Assembly (NCBI GenBank): GCA_963575745.1
Contig: CAUYUJ010000899.1
Coordinates: forward strand, 1 to 43,909
Length of the DNA stretch: 43,909 nt
From: Prorocentrum cordatum
Lineage: Eukaryota; Sar; Dinophyceae; Prorocentrales; Prorocentraceae
Direction of reading: 5' to 3'
Position 1 is the stretch's first letter. Each line of letters begins with the position of its first letter. Position numbers and translations under genes: made by a program. The notes beneath the pieces were generated by a model. That model was given only the letters and a program-made list of their open reading frames with translations, did no database searches and was not told the origin of the DNA. Shown piece by piece: positions 28,028 through 37,931 of this stretch.

Positions 28028-31000
28028 CTAGATGGAGGGCGTGTTCCCCTGGCGGTCGCGGCTCTCGTCTCCGCTGCGGTCTCCGCCGCGCTCGCTGAGA
28101 TCCCGGGGGCTGCCGCCATCGCCGCCCCTCGACGCGCGATCGCCCGCGCTGGGCCGGTCACGCTCACTCCGGCCGCGGCTGCCCTGGTCGCCCTTGGAGT
28201 GGCCGCCCTTGCCGCTCTTGTCGCCCTTGCCGCCGCTCTTGGAGCCCTTGGCGGCCTTGCCGGAGTGCTTGCCCTTGACCTTGCCGCCCTTGCCGCCCTT
28301 GTCGCCCGCGCCCTTGCCACGCCAGGCTGGGATCCCACCCCCGCCCGCGGCAGCCTCCGCGGCGGCAGCACGCCGCCGCTTTTTCTCCTGCTCGTACCAG
28401 CCGCCGCGAGGAGCGCGAAGCTGCCCAGCGTGCTTCCCGGTCTTACGCCGCGTGCGGCCGGGAGGGGTGTCGCCGCGCCGCGCCCACGCTGGGTCCCGCG
28501 CCAGACTGCGGCTGGGCGACCTCTCGCGCTTGGGCCGGTTGCGGCTGGGCGACCTCTCACGCTTGGGCCAGCTGAGGTCGCCTGGCGGGCGGTCCCCCTC
28601 AGCCCCCGCACCCGTGGCACCCGTGCTGGGGCGCTCTCCGTGGCCGGCACTGGGGCCCGGCGCCTCCCGCACGGTGTGGCCGCTCCGCCGGGCCTTCTCC
28701 ACCACCGTCTTGGGTTTGCCGAAGGCGACGCGGCAAGCCTCGCAGTAGCTCACGTCGCACCCCTTACAGTGCCACCGCAGGGCTCCGCTGTTAGCTCCGC
28801 CCGCGGGGCACATCTCGCAACCCCAACCGTCTCCCGGGTCAAAGGAGCTCCAGCGCATCTTGAGAGCGCACGTCGGGCAGGCAGGCGGCTGGATGGTCGG
28901 GCCATCCTCCCCGTCGCTGCCTGGGTCAGGGCCGCGAGGTCGGCTCGCCCACTCCGTGACCACCGTGCACGGGTCCGTCTTGTAGAACCGATAGTTCGAC
29001 CTCATGCACTCCCGCGCGCGCTTTGCGTCAGCGCGGCGCTGGAACTCCACCAGCACGCACGGCTCCCGCTTGTGGCGGTGGTCGTACAGGAAGGCGATGT
29101 GTTTGACGACCCCAAAGGGCACGACCACCTGCCTGACCACCTCGGCGTCGACGTGGTGCGGTACCCGCTCGATGCGGATGATGGACTCGCCCTCGTCGTG
29201 CTGGTCACTAGGCTGCTGCTGGGCGCCCTGGCGCTGCTCCTCCTTGCGCCTACGGCGGCTCCTCGAGCGCGGCTGGCGCTGGGGCGGGCCGTCCCCCGCG
29301 CCTGGCGCCGCCGCCTCCTCCACCTCGGTCTTCGCCTCGAAGGACCGCGGCGGCGCCCCCCCGCTCTTGGGCTTCAGGACGGCCTCACGCTTCACGATGT
29401 CGGCCTTCGGGGGGGCGCCGCCCGTCTTGGGTTTCAAGACGGCCTCCTCCTCCTGTCCCCTGCGCCCGCGATCGCGAGGCGCATCGCGCTCGCGATCGCG
29501 GCGCCTCGCGCGCGAGGGCGAGCGCAAGGGCGCAGGGCGCCTCTCGCGCTTGCGGACCTCTTCGGCGAGGCGCTCTTGGCCCGGGGACCGCGCGGGCCGC
29601 GGGCGCTCCGCTGGAGCGCCTTTGCTCTGGCGCCGCGCTGCAGCCTGGATGGCCGCACGCGCCAGCGCCGCGGTGACCGCGTCCTCTCCCGCCTCGAGGA
29701 CCGGGGCTGGGGTCGACCTCCCCTCGCCCCTGCTCGAGGCGTCGTCCACGTCGGTGAGCTCCACGACCGCCTCCGCGTCCACCGTGCGCATCATGTCGAG
29801 CAGCCCCCTGTTGTGCTTGCAGAGCTCGCGGAGCTCCGGCATGGGCTGCCCCTGGAACTGGGCCAGGGCGAGCGCCAGCTTGGCCGCCTGGCGCTGGACC
29901 TTGATATTCGGCCCCGCGCCCACTCCCCACGCGCCCCGCTTGCCGTCGACGATCACCAGCTGGCCGTGGTCCTCGCTCGCCCCCGCGGCCAAGCAAGCCG
30001 CCGCGATGCACGGGGCTGCTTCGTGGTCGTGGTTGACCACCTCGACGAGGTCCTCGCTGTCCAGCTCGTTCACCACCGTGTACAGGATGTTGTGGGCGGC
30101 ACTCCGGAGCTCGTCCGACAGCGCGGCCCCCGAGACGACGACGCCGAGGGGGTTCACCGCCATGATGCTGTAGTCATGGCCGCGCGCCTTGCTCTGGTCC
30201 GGGGCCACCAGGCCCACCAGGAATCCCATGATGCACGCTGCCGGAGCGCGGGGCGGAGGCGCGGCTGGCGCGCGAGGCTGGGGTGCACGCGCTGCTCGCG
30301 TGCCTCGCTCTGGAGTGGGAGATGGCTGCGGATGAGAGGACCAAGAGGAGGTGGGCGTGCCTGGGGCGATCGGGGGCGGTAGTGAAAGGGGGGTCGAGGG
30401 CGAGAGGTCCACCGGGATACCCCCACAACGCGAAGCCCCCGCCCTGACCTGAATACCTGTAGGACCCGCCTGCTGCTTCCCCACACGCCCGTTAACTCCT
30501 CGCCCTGGCTCGTATCTCACCAGCTCCTCCTCTCCTTCCCCCTCCATAGTTGACCCTGCTCGCGCCGAAGGGCGCGCCCAGGGGGGGCGCCCGGGCGCCC
30601 AGGCCGGGCGTTCCGAGGGCCTCAGGTCGCTCCCAAACTGGGGCGGGTCGCTCCCGGCCAACTGGTCGGGGCGGGCGCCGGCCGCGGCGCCGTCGTCACC
30701 GCGGGCGTCCGGGGCCAATAAGGCGTGGCCCTCCGCCATGCCTCGGGCGAATGGAGCCTGACGCCGATGGTCCTCCCAGAGATATCCGTGGAAGGCGTCC
30801 GTGGACCACCTCCCGAACCTCTTGACCGCTTCCAGGTCGCGACAGGCGTGGTACAACGCCGTCGCGCCCCCGATGCGCAGGGAGTGGGATCCCATCTGGC
30901 CTGCGTCCACGCCGCAGGCGGCAGCCGCGAGTTGGAGGAGCCCCTGCACCTCCTCCCGCATAATCGGGTGGCCATCGGGCCGGCGGAACAGGGGGAGCCC

Positions 31001-34000
31001 CGCCTCGGTTCCTCGTCCAAACCGGTCCGGCAGCTCCCTCTGGAGGTCGGCGAGTGCGTCCACGACACACAACTCCACCCCCGAACGGTAATGGTTGCGT
31101 ACGCAACCTGCGTTAAACTGGTCCGTCTTGGACGACGTGATCGTCAGTACTACCTCGTCGCAGTCGCTGAGCCTTGCGCTGGGTGTACCCCCGCGCATCC
31201 CCTGTACGTCCTGCCCACGCACCACCCGCCCCATGCTCCAGGAGCGGTCCTCTTGGACCAAATACTCCGACGCGCGGAGCATGAAGAAGTACCCCGTCAT
31301 AAGCGCCGCCCATAGGATGGTCGCCTCTCGGCGCGTGGCCGTTCCGTGGGCGAACAAGTACTCGCGGAGCCAGCGCAACATCCGGGGCGTGGCCGGCAGC
31401 TTCCGTTTCGCCTTTCCGTCCCAGCGGCGGAGTCCCTCGATCGTGGTCCAGAGCCGGCGCCGATCGGAGGTCACATCCCCAAGCCCGGCCAGGGTGTGGG
31501 CATATCGAATGGCGAACAGGCGCTGGCGGATGGTCGTGGCCCGCCTCTTCATCACCTTGTACAGGTACACGACATACCGGATGAGGTCATCCTCATCCGT
31601 AAGGCGGGCGTCCCGAGTCTCCCCCTGCAGGTATGGGCTCCGGCCTCGGAGCCTCCGCCAGAGTACCCAGTTACGCCACCCGGCGCTGTAATTGGCCCGC
31701 GTCCCTTCGGCAAGCTTGGCCAGCATCGCCTCGGTGGCGGTCGCATCCAGCTCGCGGGGGTCGGTGAGTTCACCTTGAATCCCTTTCGGGGCGCCCCCGC
31801 CGGCGTACCGCCAGGCGGCGGGCTTCACCAGCGCGGGAGCAGGGGCGCTGCGGGTACGCCGGCGGGCCTTGCGCGGGGGGCGAGCCTCGCCGCCCACGCC
31901 GTCCGTGGCGCTTGGCCTGGGCACGCCCGCGCCTTCCGGAACAGCGAAGGTCACCGCCCCGACCCGCTCCCCGCCTGCCCCGTCCTCCCCTGCTGCGGTG
32001 GACCGCGCGGTAGCAGGGGGGTCGAGCTGGTCCGCCAACCGAGCGGCGTCGCCCGTCGTCTTCCCCGCCTCCAGCGCAGCCTCGAATGGCCCGCTTGGGC
32101 GGTCGGGGGCCTGAAGCCAGGCCTTTAGCCACAGCTTAACCATCTCGTCGTTAGCGAGTCGGTCGTGATCGGGTCCGACGCCAGCGCGCGCCCCGGGTGC
32201 CTCGCCTGCGCTCGCTGCCTCTACGGCCTGCCTCAGCAGGCGCTCCGCCCACTGGAGCACCCAGCGGGCCGTGCGACGCGGGAGTGCACGAGCGGCCTGC
32301 CGCATGCGCTCGGCGATCGGCATACCTCCAAGGCCCAAGGCATCCCACAGCTCCGCCGTGCCCCCCTGGGCGCACCAGATTTCTTTCGGGTGCAGGGCTC
32401 GCGCGGTCCAGCCGCCCTCGGACCCTTCCAGGATCAGGGTGTTCGCATAGCCCTTCAACGGGTCGGGCTTCGCCCGTGCCGTATGGCAGGGCCCGCGCGG
32501 ATCATGAATCACCACGCGCTGGGCCCGCCCGCCTCCCGCGGGCTGCCATGTGCCGCGCGGCCAGGGCATCATGCGATCCCCCGTCGTCGAGATCCGAGGG
32601 TCCACGAGCAAGGTGCCGTTGTTGAGGTCCAGGCGGAGCTCATCCAGCGGTGGCCGCCCTGCCTCTTTCCAGAGCTGGCAGAGGCCGCGTGGCTCCACGC
32701 AGGGCTGCCCCAGGGGGGGTATGGGGCTCGGTGCCCGAACCCGTTCTCCGCAACCCCAAACCTGGACCGCCCGCGCGCGTGCCGTGACGTCGCCGAAGTG
32801 TGTGCACAGAAGGCGCGTCTCCGGGGAGAGTGCCACATAGCCGAGGCGCCGTAGGCGCGCCCCTAGCCGCACTGCGGCGTAGTTGACGGGGGCGTCGAGC
32901 AGCACGGCCAGCGGCCGAGTGGTGATCAGTAGCCGCTCCAGGCCCGTCGCTTCGCGTCCACCGGGGTCCTCCGATAGTGACGCGCACAGCCAGCGGGTCC
33001 GCGGGGCCCCAGTGGGGTCCTTGGGGTGGTCCCCGTCGTCCGGGTCCCATCGGTCACCGACATCCCACGGCGCTAGCAGCGCCGACCCACCGAGGCTCTC
33101 CCATGCCTCCCCAAAGGGGGGCCACGCGGTTCCCACCTCCAGCAGCCGCGCCCCCTCGACCTGCAGGGGGGCGTAGCGTGGTAGGGCCTCCCGGGCTCCT
33201 TTGACTTGGAGTGCAGCCGCGCGCCAGGGCCCGTCGTCTCCTGGCATCCGCAGCTCGCGCTGGGCGGCCTCCTCCACCAGCTCGCCCCACGGTGCTGCCG
33301 GCGACAGCTCGGTCCATCCGGCCTCCGCCATCCGCTGGCGTACCTCCTCCACCGTGGCACGAGTAATGAAGTCGGCCAGCTCGTTGTGGTAAGTCCGTAA
33401 GTAAAGCCCGTCCAGGACCCGGAACTTGTACCGTAGCTCCAGCATGGCCAGGACTCGAAGCAGGTGGCGCGCCACCGCGTTCCGTGCCCGGCGGCGTCGC
33501 AGCCAGCGGCTGACATTACTGTTGTCAGTGACGTACGGCAATAGCAGCTGGAACCAGTCCGGGCCCTTCTCGGCCGCCAAGGCTATCAGGCAGAGGAGTT
33601 CGACCACCGCGATGATCTCCCCCTCCCCCTGCCAGGTGACCCCAGGGGCGGAGCGGAGCGTCTCCAGATAGGGAGCCGCCTCCGCCACGATGTACTCGCG
33701 CGAGGACCAGTCCAGCGCACCGATCCGATCCAGGGTGGCATCGCCTCCCAGCCAGCGCAGCCTGCCGAGCGCCCCCGGGAGTGCGAGGGCCTCGCGAAGG
33801 CCTAGCAGGCCCTCGAAGGAGGTCTCGAAGTTACCCTCGACCGGCATCTCAAAGCAGACGCGCAGCCAATCCAGGGTCTGGTGCCAATCGTCCCACGCAG
33901 CCTCTACCATCTCGGGGTCGCCCGGCGGATGGACGTAGGCCTGACCTGGGTCACCCGACAGCATCCGGTGGACCGCTGGGAGCTCCAGGCTCAGGGCTGG

Positions 34001-36214
34001 AGCTGCGCAGGCGCAGAACTGGCCGAGCCCACTTAGCTCCCTCGCGGTTCGCAGCCGGACCATGCGGCAGCCGAAGCTCAGCTCCGGCTCCGCCAGTAGG
34101 AAGCGCATCTTCATGGCCTTGGGCTCCGGGAGTCCAACTCGCTCGCGCTCGAAGTCCATACTGAGCCCCCAGATAATCTGCGTGGTGGAGGGCTCCCCCT
34201 CGGCGTCCCTCTTGCTGACGTTCACTGCTTCGGACCCAAACACCTCACGTATGGAGGCATCCAATGCGTCGCAAGCCATCCACGGCCGGACCCCAATGTC
34301 GGGCTCCACCACCACAGGGTCATCCATAAGCCACTCCGAGTGGAAGTGGGTGGTGTCGTGCCAGTGCGGCTCCCCAGGCCGATAGCTCTCGTGGAGCTCC
34401 CTCGCCGCCAGGGCGAGCATCATGTAATTGCCTGGGGCTCCCGTCCACCCAAACACCATGGCTAGGTAAACGACTCTGACGTCCCCCTCGATGCCAGCGT
34501 GGGCCCCCGGTAATGAAGTGCCAAAGTCCCCGACGTCCGCCGGGGCGATGTCCAGCCACTTGAAGGCCCGCGAGACGTCCCGCTTGGCGCAGAGGAGGCG
34601 CGCTCCGGGGTGGCGCGCGCGATGCCATACCGCCGTCCTCGCCACCTGCCGATGGCGTGGCTGGACGGCAGGCGGGTGGTCGCGCTTGTGTGTGGCGGCG
34701 TTGGCCGAGAGCATCGCGTGGATCATACGCCCTTCGGACGATAAGGTTCTGTCCGGTAGCTGCTTCGGGACCCTCCCCAGGGGGGCTTCCACCAGCTCCG
34801 TCAGAAAACCCTCTGCCGCCTGGGAAGCCACCAAGACGATCCCCCAGGTCACATCCGCCCATACCTTCTGGTAGGCCTCGTCGATGTGGGCTCGCACGCT
34901 GGGGTACGGCTGAGCTCGCTCGCGCCTCCGCGGCGCGCCCCGCCGCGCGGAGGCTCCCCCTTCCGCTAGCTCCCGGACGTACTCGAAGTGCTCTCGGCTT
35001 AAACACCGTCGCACCTTGTCCCCCAGGACACCCCGAAGGGGGTTGCCCAGGCGCTCGTGGCGCGCGCGCCTAAGCAGCGCGGCCGCTTCCTTCAGGGACC
35101 CCGTCCGCTGGAGGAGCTGATCCCCCAGCCCCACCAGGGTCCGCATGGCTTCGGGGTCGTACTCAGGGTGCTCCGTGCAGAAGGTCAGGTAGACCGTGGC
35201 CAGCTCCGCCGGGCTGCACCCGTCGAGGTCCTCCGCGATATCTCTGGCCGGATCCTCGCAAGGGGGTCGAGTCTTGCCCGCACTCACCTCCCCCTGTGCC
35301 TTGCCCAATGGGGGCTTAGGAAGCCCCGCCAATGCTCGGTGCATGGCTGGGCTAAGCCTACCGCATTTTGAGCCGTCCCCTGAGGCCTGCAGGCGCTCGA
35401 TTCCAGTGAAGTCGACGCCCTGCAGGCGCCCGGGCGCCTCCGCCCGGGCGATTTTGGGGGACGCCCCCGGGCCATCCTCCCATATAGGCGCCAACTGCCG
35501 ACGCAGTTGGCTCACCGACCAGCGGTGATAGGCCCCTTTCAACACCTTTGCCCACGCAGCGCAAAGACGGGGGGCCCAAACCTGCGCCTCCTTGGTGCGC
35601 TTAATGCCCGAGCCCGGCACGTGATCTTTCAGCTCGACGTGGTGGTGGTCACGGGGGCATCGTCGCGCCAGCAACAGAGCGTGCAGGTACAGCCGGGGGC
35701 TGACGAGCCACCAGCTGCCCTTGCGATAGCGGCTCTCTGGCGCGTCGGACGGGGCCTTACCCCAGGCGCACATGTGGATCGGGACGATCATGGCCCCCGT
35801 CGCTCGACGCAGCTCGTGCATCGGGGCCTGGTCCCAAATCTTGGGGTAGCGGCCCGAGGGGCAGGAGGACTCGATGAGGAACTCCTTGCCGGCGTCGTGT
35901 AGGATGCGGCAGGTGTCGCACGTGAACTGTGTGTGGCTGTTACCCACGCGCTCGAACTCTTTGGAGCCATCCCCCTCGGGGTGCTCCCACGTGCGGGTGC
36001 CCTGCGGGGTCCCGCCCGGCTGGGTCATGAGCCCGAGGTCGGTGTACGAGCCACACGGGGTACCCCAGCACCAAACGTTGGCCACGTCGGGGCCCATGGG
36101 GGTCCGTGCGGCCTCCTGTAGGCGCGCGCGAACCGCTGGGTCGAGGGTGTCATGATCCGGCCGTGGGCCGGACTCTCGGAGAGGGTCGTCGTAATATTCG
36201 ATCGGCTCCAGCAC
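28028..36214 (-). CDS. Pol polyprotein: MTase-like, RT, RNase H, MTase-like, tyrosine recombinase, RRM, zinc finger
   Basis: 2,728 residues, counted from a GTG that is only the first listed codon. Order: (1) 1-230, C5-methyltransferase-like, GTPC with C54, FLIESS with E115, CAWG and RYRKGSWW. (2) RT about 430-720: D546 in KRDVSRAF, FGWTGAPGNY, LMDD with D631/D632. (3) RNase H: D825, E872, D897, D948. (4) 1021-1325, second C5-methyltransferase-like domain: LLEVGTAW, LCASLS with C1077, ARALHPKEIWCAQG, and motif X-like end. (5) Tyrosine recombinase: R1647, K1696, H1777-x2-R1780, W1803, Y1811. (6) about 1994-2120, unknown domain with a dsRBD-like end. (7) RRM 2343-2425 (IIRIERVP, CVLVEFQ). (8) Zinc finger C2446 to C2494. 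(9) Gly/Lys/Arg-rich tail. It would copy, trim and integrate the element. All RT, RNase H and recombinase catalytic residues are present, so the copy may be active apart from the upstream frame problems. Confidence 0.88.
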   Translation of the reverse strand: MLEPIEYYDDPLRESGPRPDHDTLDPAVRARLQEAARTPMGPDVANVWCWGTPCGSYTDLGLMTQPGGTPQGTRTWEHPEGDGSKEFERVGNSHTQFTCDTCRILHDAGKEFLIESSCPSGRYPKIWDQAPMHELRRATGAMIVPIHMCAWGKAPSDAPESRYRKGSWWLVSPRLYLHALLLARRCPRDHHHVELKDHVPGSGIKRTKEAQVWAPRLCAAWAKVLKGAYHRWSVSQLRRQLAPIWEDGPGASPKIARAEAPGRLQGVDFTGIERLQASGDGSKCGRLSPAMHRALAGLPKPPLGKAQGEVSAGKTRPPCEDPARDIAEDLDGCSPAELATVYLTFCTEHPEYDPEAMRTLVGLGDQLLQRTGSLKEAAALLRRARHERLGNPLRGVLGDKVRRCLSREHFEYVRELAEGGASARRGAPRRRERAQPYPSVRAHIDEAYQKVWADVTWGIVLVASQAAEGFLTELVEAPLGRVPKQLPDRTLSSEGRMIHAMLSANAATHKRDHPPAVQPRHRQVARTAVWHRARHPGARLLCAKRDVSRAFKWLDIAPADVGDFGTSLPGAHAGIEGDVRVVYLAMVFGWTGAPGNYMMLALAARELHESYRPGEPHWHDTTHFHSEWLMDDPVVVEPDIGVRPWMACDALDASIREVFGSEAVNVSKRDAEGEPSTTQIIWGLSMDFERERVGLPEPKAMKMRFLLAEPELSFGCRMVRLRTARELSGLGQFCACAAPALSLELPAVHRMLSGDPGQAYVHPPGDPEMVEAAWDDWHQTLDWLRVCFEMPVEGNFETSFEGLLGLREALALPGALGRLRWLGGDATLDRIGALDWSSREYIVAEAAPYLETLRSAPGVTWQGEGEIIAVVELLCLIALAAEKGPDWFQLLLPYVTDNSNVSRWLRRRRARNAVARHLLRVLAMLELRYKFRVLDGLYLRTYHNELADFITRATVEEVRQRMAEAGWTELSPAAPWGELVEEAAQRELRMPGDDGPWRAAALQVKGAREALPRYAPLQVEGARLLEVGTAWPPFGEAWESLGGSALLAPWDVGDRWDPDDGDHPKDPTGAPRTRWLCASLSEDPGGREATGLERLLITTRPLAVLLDAPVNYAAVRLGARLRRLGYVALSPETRLLCTHFGDVTARARAVQVWGCGERVRAPSPIPPLGQPCVEPRGLCQLWKEAGRPPLDELRLDLNNGTLLVDPRISTTGDRMMPWPRGTWQPAGGGRAQRVVIHDPRGPCHTARAKPDPLKGYANTLILEGSEGGWTARALHPKEIWCAQGGTAELWDALGLGGMPIAERMRQAARALPRRTARWVLQWAERLLRQAVEAASAGEAPGARAGVGPDHDRLANDEMVKLWLKAWLQAPDRPSGPFEAALEAGKTTGDAARLADQLDPPATARSTAAGEDGAGGERVGAVTFAVPEGAGVPRPSATDGVGGEARPPRKARRRTRSAPAPALVKPAAWRYAGGGAPKGIQGELTDPRELDATATEAMLAKLAEGTRANYSAGWRNWVLWRRLRGRSPYLQGETRDARLTDEDDLIRYVVYLYKVMKRRATTIRQRLFAIRYAHTLAGLGDVTSDRRRLWTTIEGLRRWDGKAKRKLPATPRMLRWLREYLFAHGTATRREATILWAALMTGYFFMLRASEYLVQEDRSWSMGRVVRGQDVQGMRGGTPSARLSDCDEVVLTITSSKTDQFNAGCVRNHYRSGVELCVVDALADLQRELPDRFGRGTEAGLPLFRRPDGHPIMREEVQGLLQLAAAACGVDAGQMGSHSLRIGGATALYHACRDLEAVKRFGRWSTDAFHGYLWEDHRRQAPFARGMAEGHALLAPDARGDDGAAAGARPDQLAGSDPPQFGSDLRPSERPAWAPGRPPWARPSARAGSTMEGEGEEELVRYEPGRGVNGRVGKQQAGPTGIQVRAGASRCGGIPVDLSPSTPLSLPPPIAPGTPTSSWSSHPQPSPTPERGTRAARAPQPRAPAAPPPRAPAACIMGFLVGLVAPDQSKARGHDYSIMAVNPLGVVVSGAALSDELRSAAHNILYTVVNELDSEDLVEVVNHDHEAAPCIAAACLAAGASEDHGQLVIVDGKRGAWGVGAGPNIKVQRQAAKLALALAQFQGQPMPELRELCKHNRGLLDMMRTVDAEAVVELTDVDDASSRGEGRSTPAPVLEAGEDAVTAALARAAIQAAARRQSKGAPAERPRPARSPGQERLAEEVRKRERRPAPLRSPSRARRRDRERDAPRDRGRRGQEEEAVLKPKTGGAPPKADIVKREAVLKPKSGGAPPRSFEAKTEVEEAAAPGAGDGPPQRQPRSRSRRRRKEEQRQGAQQQPSDQHDEGESIIRIERVPHHVDAEVVRQVVVPFGVVKHIAFLYDHRHKREPCVLVEFQRRADAKRARECMRSNYRFYKTDPCTVVTEWASRPRGPDPGSDGEDGPTIQPPACPTCALKMRWSSFDPGDGWGCEMCPAGGANSGALRWHCKGCDVSYCEACRVAFGKPKTVVEKARRSGHTVREAPGPSAGHGERPSTGATGAGAEGDRPPGDLSWPKRERSPSRNRPKRERSPSRSLARDPAWARRGDTPPGRTRRKTGKHAGQLRAPRGGWYEQEKKRRRAAAAEAAAGGGGIPAWRGKGAGDKGGKGGKVKGKHSGKAAKGSKSGGKGDKSGKGGHSKGDQGSRGRSERDRPSAGDRASRGGDGGSPRDLSERGGDRSGDESRDRQGNTPSI

Positions 36215-37931
36215 CCGGATGCCCTCGGCGCGAAGCGCGGCCGACCAATTTTCCCGAACCGGCGTACACCTCTTGGGCGATCAAACCGTACGCGAACGCG
36301 GGGTCGTGTCGAATTGGCATCGCGTTCGCCTCCAGGAGGCGTGCCTGGACGTCGGCTGGATGTTCCCCGAACGAGGCTGGCGCGCGTCCCACTGCGCGGC
36401 CCGCCCGACCTTCCGCTGCCTTGCAGTGGGTGCAGGGCGCGCTCTTGCCCGGGACGGTGGGTTCAACGTCCGGGCCTTCATCGAGCATCTCGCGCCAGCC
36501 GACACTTACGATCTCGCGGGACAGGCGTCCTGCGTGCCCCCAGCGCTGGCCTAGGGCCGCCGCCTCCGCGTGGGAGCGTGGGCGCAAGGCGCGCATATGG
36601 CCACGACAGATCAGGAGCGGAATTACCTGATCCTCCGCGCCGACACCCGCCCCCATTAGGTGGTCCACGCATAGGCGCCCACTGCCGTTGACACGGTGCA
36701 CCTGGAGCGTGACGGCGTCGAGGTCGGTGACGGGGCATGCTGCCAGGCAGCGATAGTCCTTGTCGTGGTGCGGGTGCACCGCATCATGGACGTAGGAACG
36801 GACATCGGCCTCCAGGGCCGTGATCCACGGTGGGGAGTCGCCCAGGGCACGAAGGGCCTCATGGGCCTCCTCCCATAGTGCATGGCGATACGTCGCGGCC
36901 AACTGCTGCACCGCGTCCGGGCTGGGCTCTCCTGTGTCCTCGCCCGCGCGTAGCAGGAGCACCCCCGCAGCTACGTGCAGCAGCAGGCACTGCCGCTCCT
37001 CGGCGTCGCCCATCTCCAGGCCCATCGCCTGGCCCATCTCCTCTGTAGGGCTGAGGCGGTCCCGGTAGTCGATGAAGTCCCACTGGATGCGGGTGTCCCC
37101 GTCCCAGAAGGTATAGGACCCGCGGCCTATCAGCCCGTCGGTGTCCCACGCAACCGGGCCAACCTCGGCCCCGCCCTCGGTGACGTATCCTGCGGCGCAG
37201 CTAAGCGCCTCATGCAGGTCGGCTGCCTCGCTGCTGAGTCCCCGATGGCCTCGGTCCACGGCTTCCTCGAGGGCTCGCTCCAGGGTGAGCCGCTCCCCGC
37301 GCAGGCGCGCCCCCAAGACGCGCCCGCGCACGTGGCTCTGCAAGTACTCGCTGGCCCCCTTCAGAGGCGCGAAGATGCCCTCGGATTCGAGCTCCTGCAT
37401 GAGTTTGAGGCGAAGCTCCGGCCCATCACCCGCGGGCTGGGCGTCCCAAGTGGCCGCCGCGCGCGGGCGGTCGTGGTCTTCGAGCCATCCGAAGTCGGGG
37501 CCCTTAACCGCTTCCCGGAGGTCAGATTCCATCGCGGTAAGCTGGAGCGCGGTGTAGTCGTCCGGGGCCTGCCCCGGGCCCGGGTCGCCCGCTGCTCGCG
37601 AGCCGCTGCCACGGCCACGGCCCTTTTCCTTCTGGGAGTCAGGGGCAGCAGGTGGGGAAGTGTCCTCGCCAACCTTCTCGGCCTCGGCTGCCTTGGCTTG
37701 CGAGCGCAGCTGCGCAATCATCCCATCCACCTGCTTGGGGTCGATCCGGGGCGTCCCAAGGAGCCCCCCGCGCCTCGTGAGCTGCATGACTACCGAGTAG
37801 TCCAATCCGCGCGTTGACTTGATGGGGTCATGGGAGTTAGGGCAATCGCAAGCCCTCCGCGAGCAGCCCATGTGCGTGGTAGCCCCCCAGCAGATAGGGA
37901 CGTTGTCCTTATTGCGGGGCGCATGCGCCAC
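36150..37931 (-). CDS. Gag-Pol linker: CCCH finger, OTU-like protease candidate, start of methyltransferase
   Basis: 593 residues from a non-ATG first codon, in the same frame as the Gag frame upstream. Near the start is a CCCH finger C14-x8-C23-x6-C30-x3-H34 (also C28), likely RNA-binding. Residues 270-450 suggest an OTU-type cysteine protease: GDAEERQCLLLHVAAGVLLL with C315, and VIPLLICRGHMRAL with H445, spaced as in OTU proteins; this is a weak motif match. The end reads AQEVYAGSG, a motif I of a methyltransferase, after which sense passes to the Pol frame at about 36260 by skipping one base in GGGAAAATT. That is either a +1 programmed shift or a one-base insertion. The last 30 or so residues of this frame are out of phase. 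Two TAG codons (38153-38151 and 38075-38073) separate it from Gag. Confidence 0.75.
   Translation of the reverse strand: MAHAPRNKDNVPICWGATTHMGCSRRACDCPNSHDPIKSTRGLDYSVVMQLTRRGGLLGTPRIDPKQVDGMIAQLRSQAKAAEAEKVGEDTSPPAAPDSQKEKGRGRGSGSRAAGDPGPGQAPDDYTALQLTAMESDLREAVKGPDFGWLEDHDRPRAAATWDAQPAGDGPELRLKLMQELESEGIFAPLKGASEYLQSHVRGRVLGARLRGERLTLERALEEAVDRGHRGLSSEAADLHEALSCAAGYVTEGGAEVGPVAWDTDGLIGRGSYTFWDGDTRIQWDFIDYRDRLSPTEEMGQAMGLEMGDAEERQCLLLHVAAGVLLLRAGEDTGEPSPDAVQQLAATYRHALWEEAHEALRALGDSPPWITALEADVRSYVHDAVHPHHDKDYRCLAACPVTDLDAVTLQVHRVNGSGRLCVDHLMGAGVGAEDQVIPLLICRGHMRALRPRSHAEAAALGQRWGHAGRLSREIVSVGWREMLDEGPDVEPTVPGKSAPCTHCKAAEGRAGRAVGRAPASFGEHPADVQARLLEANAMPIRHDPAFAYGLIAQEVYAGSGKLVGRASRRGHPGAGADRILRRPSPRVRPTAGS
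36255..36270 (-). other. Frame change between linker and Pol
   Basis: In GGTTCGGGAAAATTGG the linker frame reads Gly-Ser-Gly-Lys, while dropping one A gives Gly-Ser-Gly-Asn-Trp-Ser and enters Pol. The dropped base restores an uninterrupted motif I followed by SAALRAEGIRVLEPIEYYDD. Confidence 0.65.

Noticed and set aside
28199-30382. 727-residue plus-strand frame opposite Pol
   Set aside because: Antisense shadow of a GC-rich gene; the minus frame carries real RRM, zinc-finger and other motifs.
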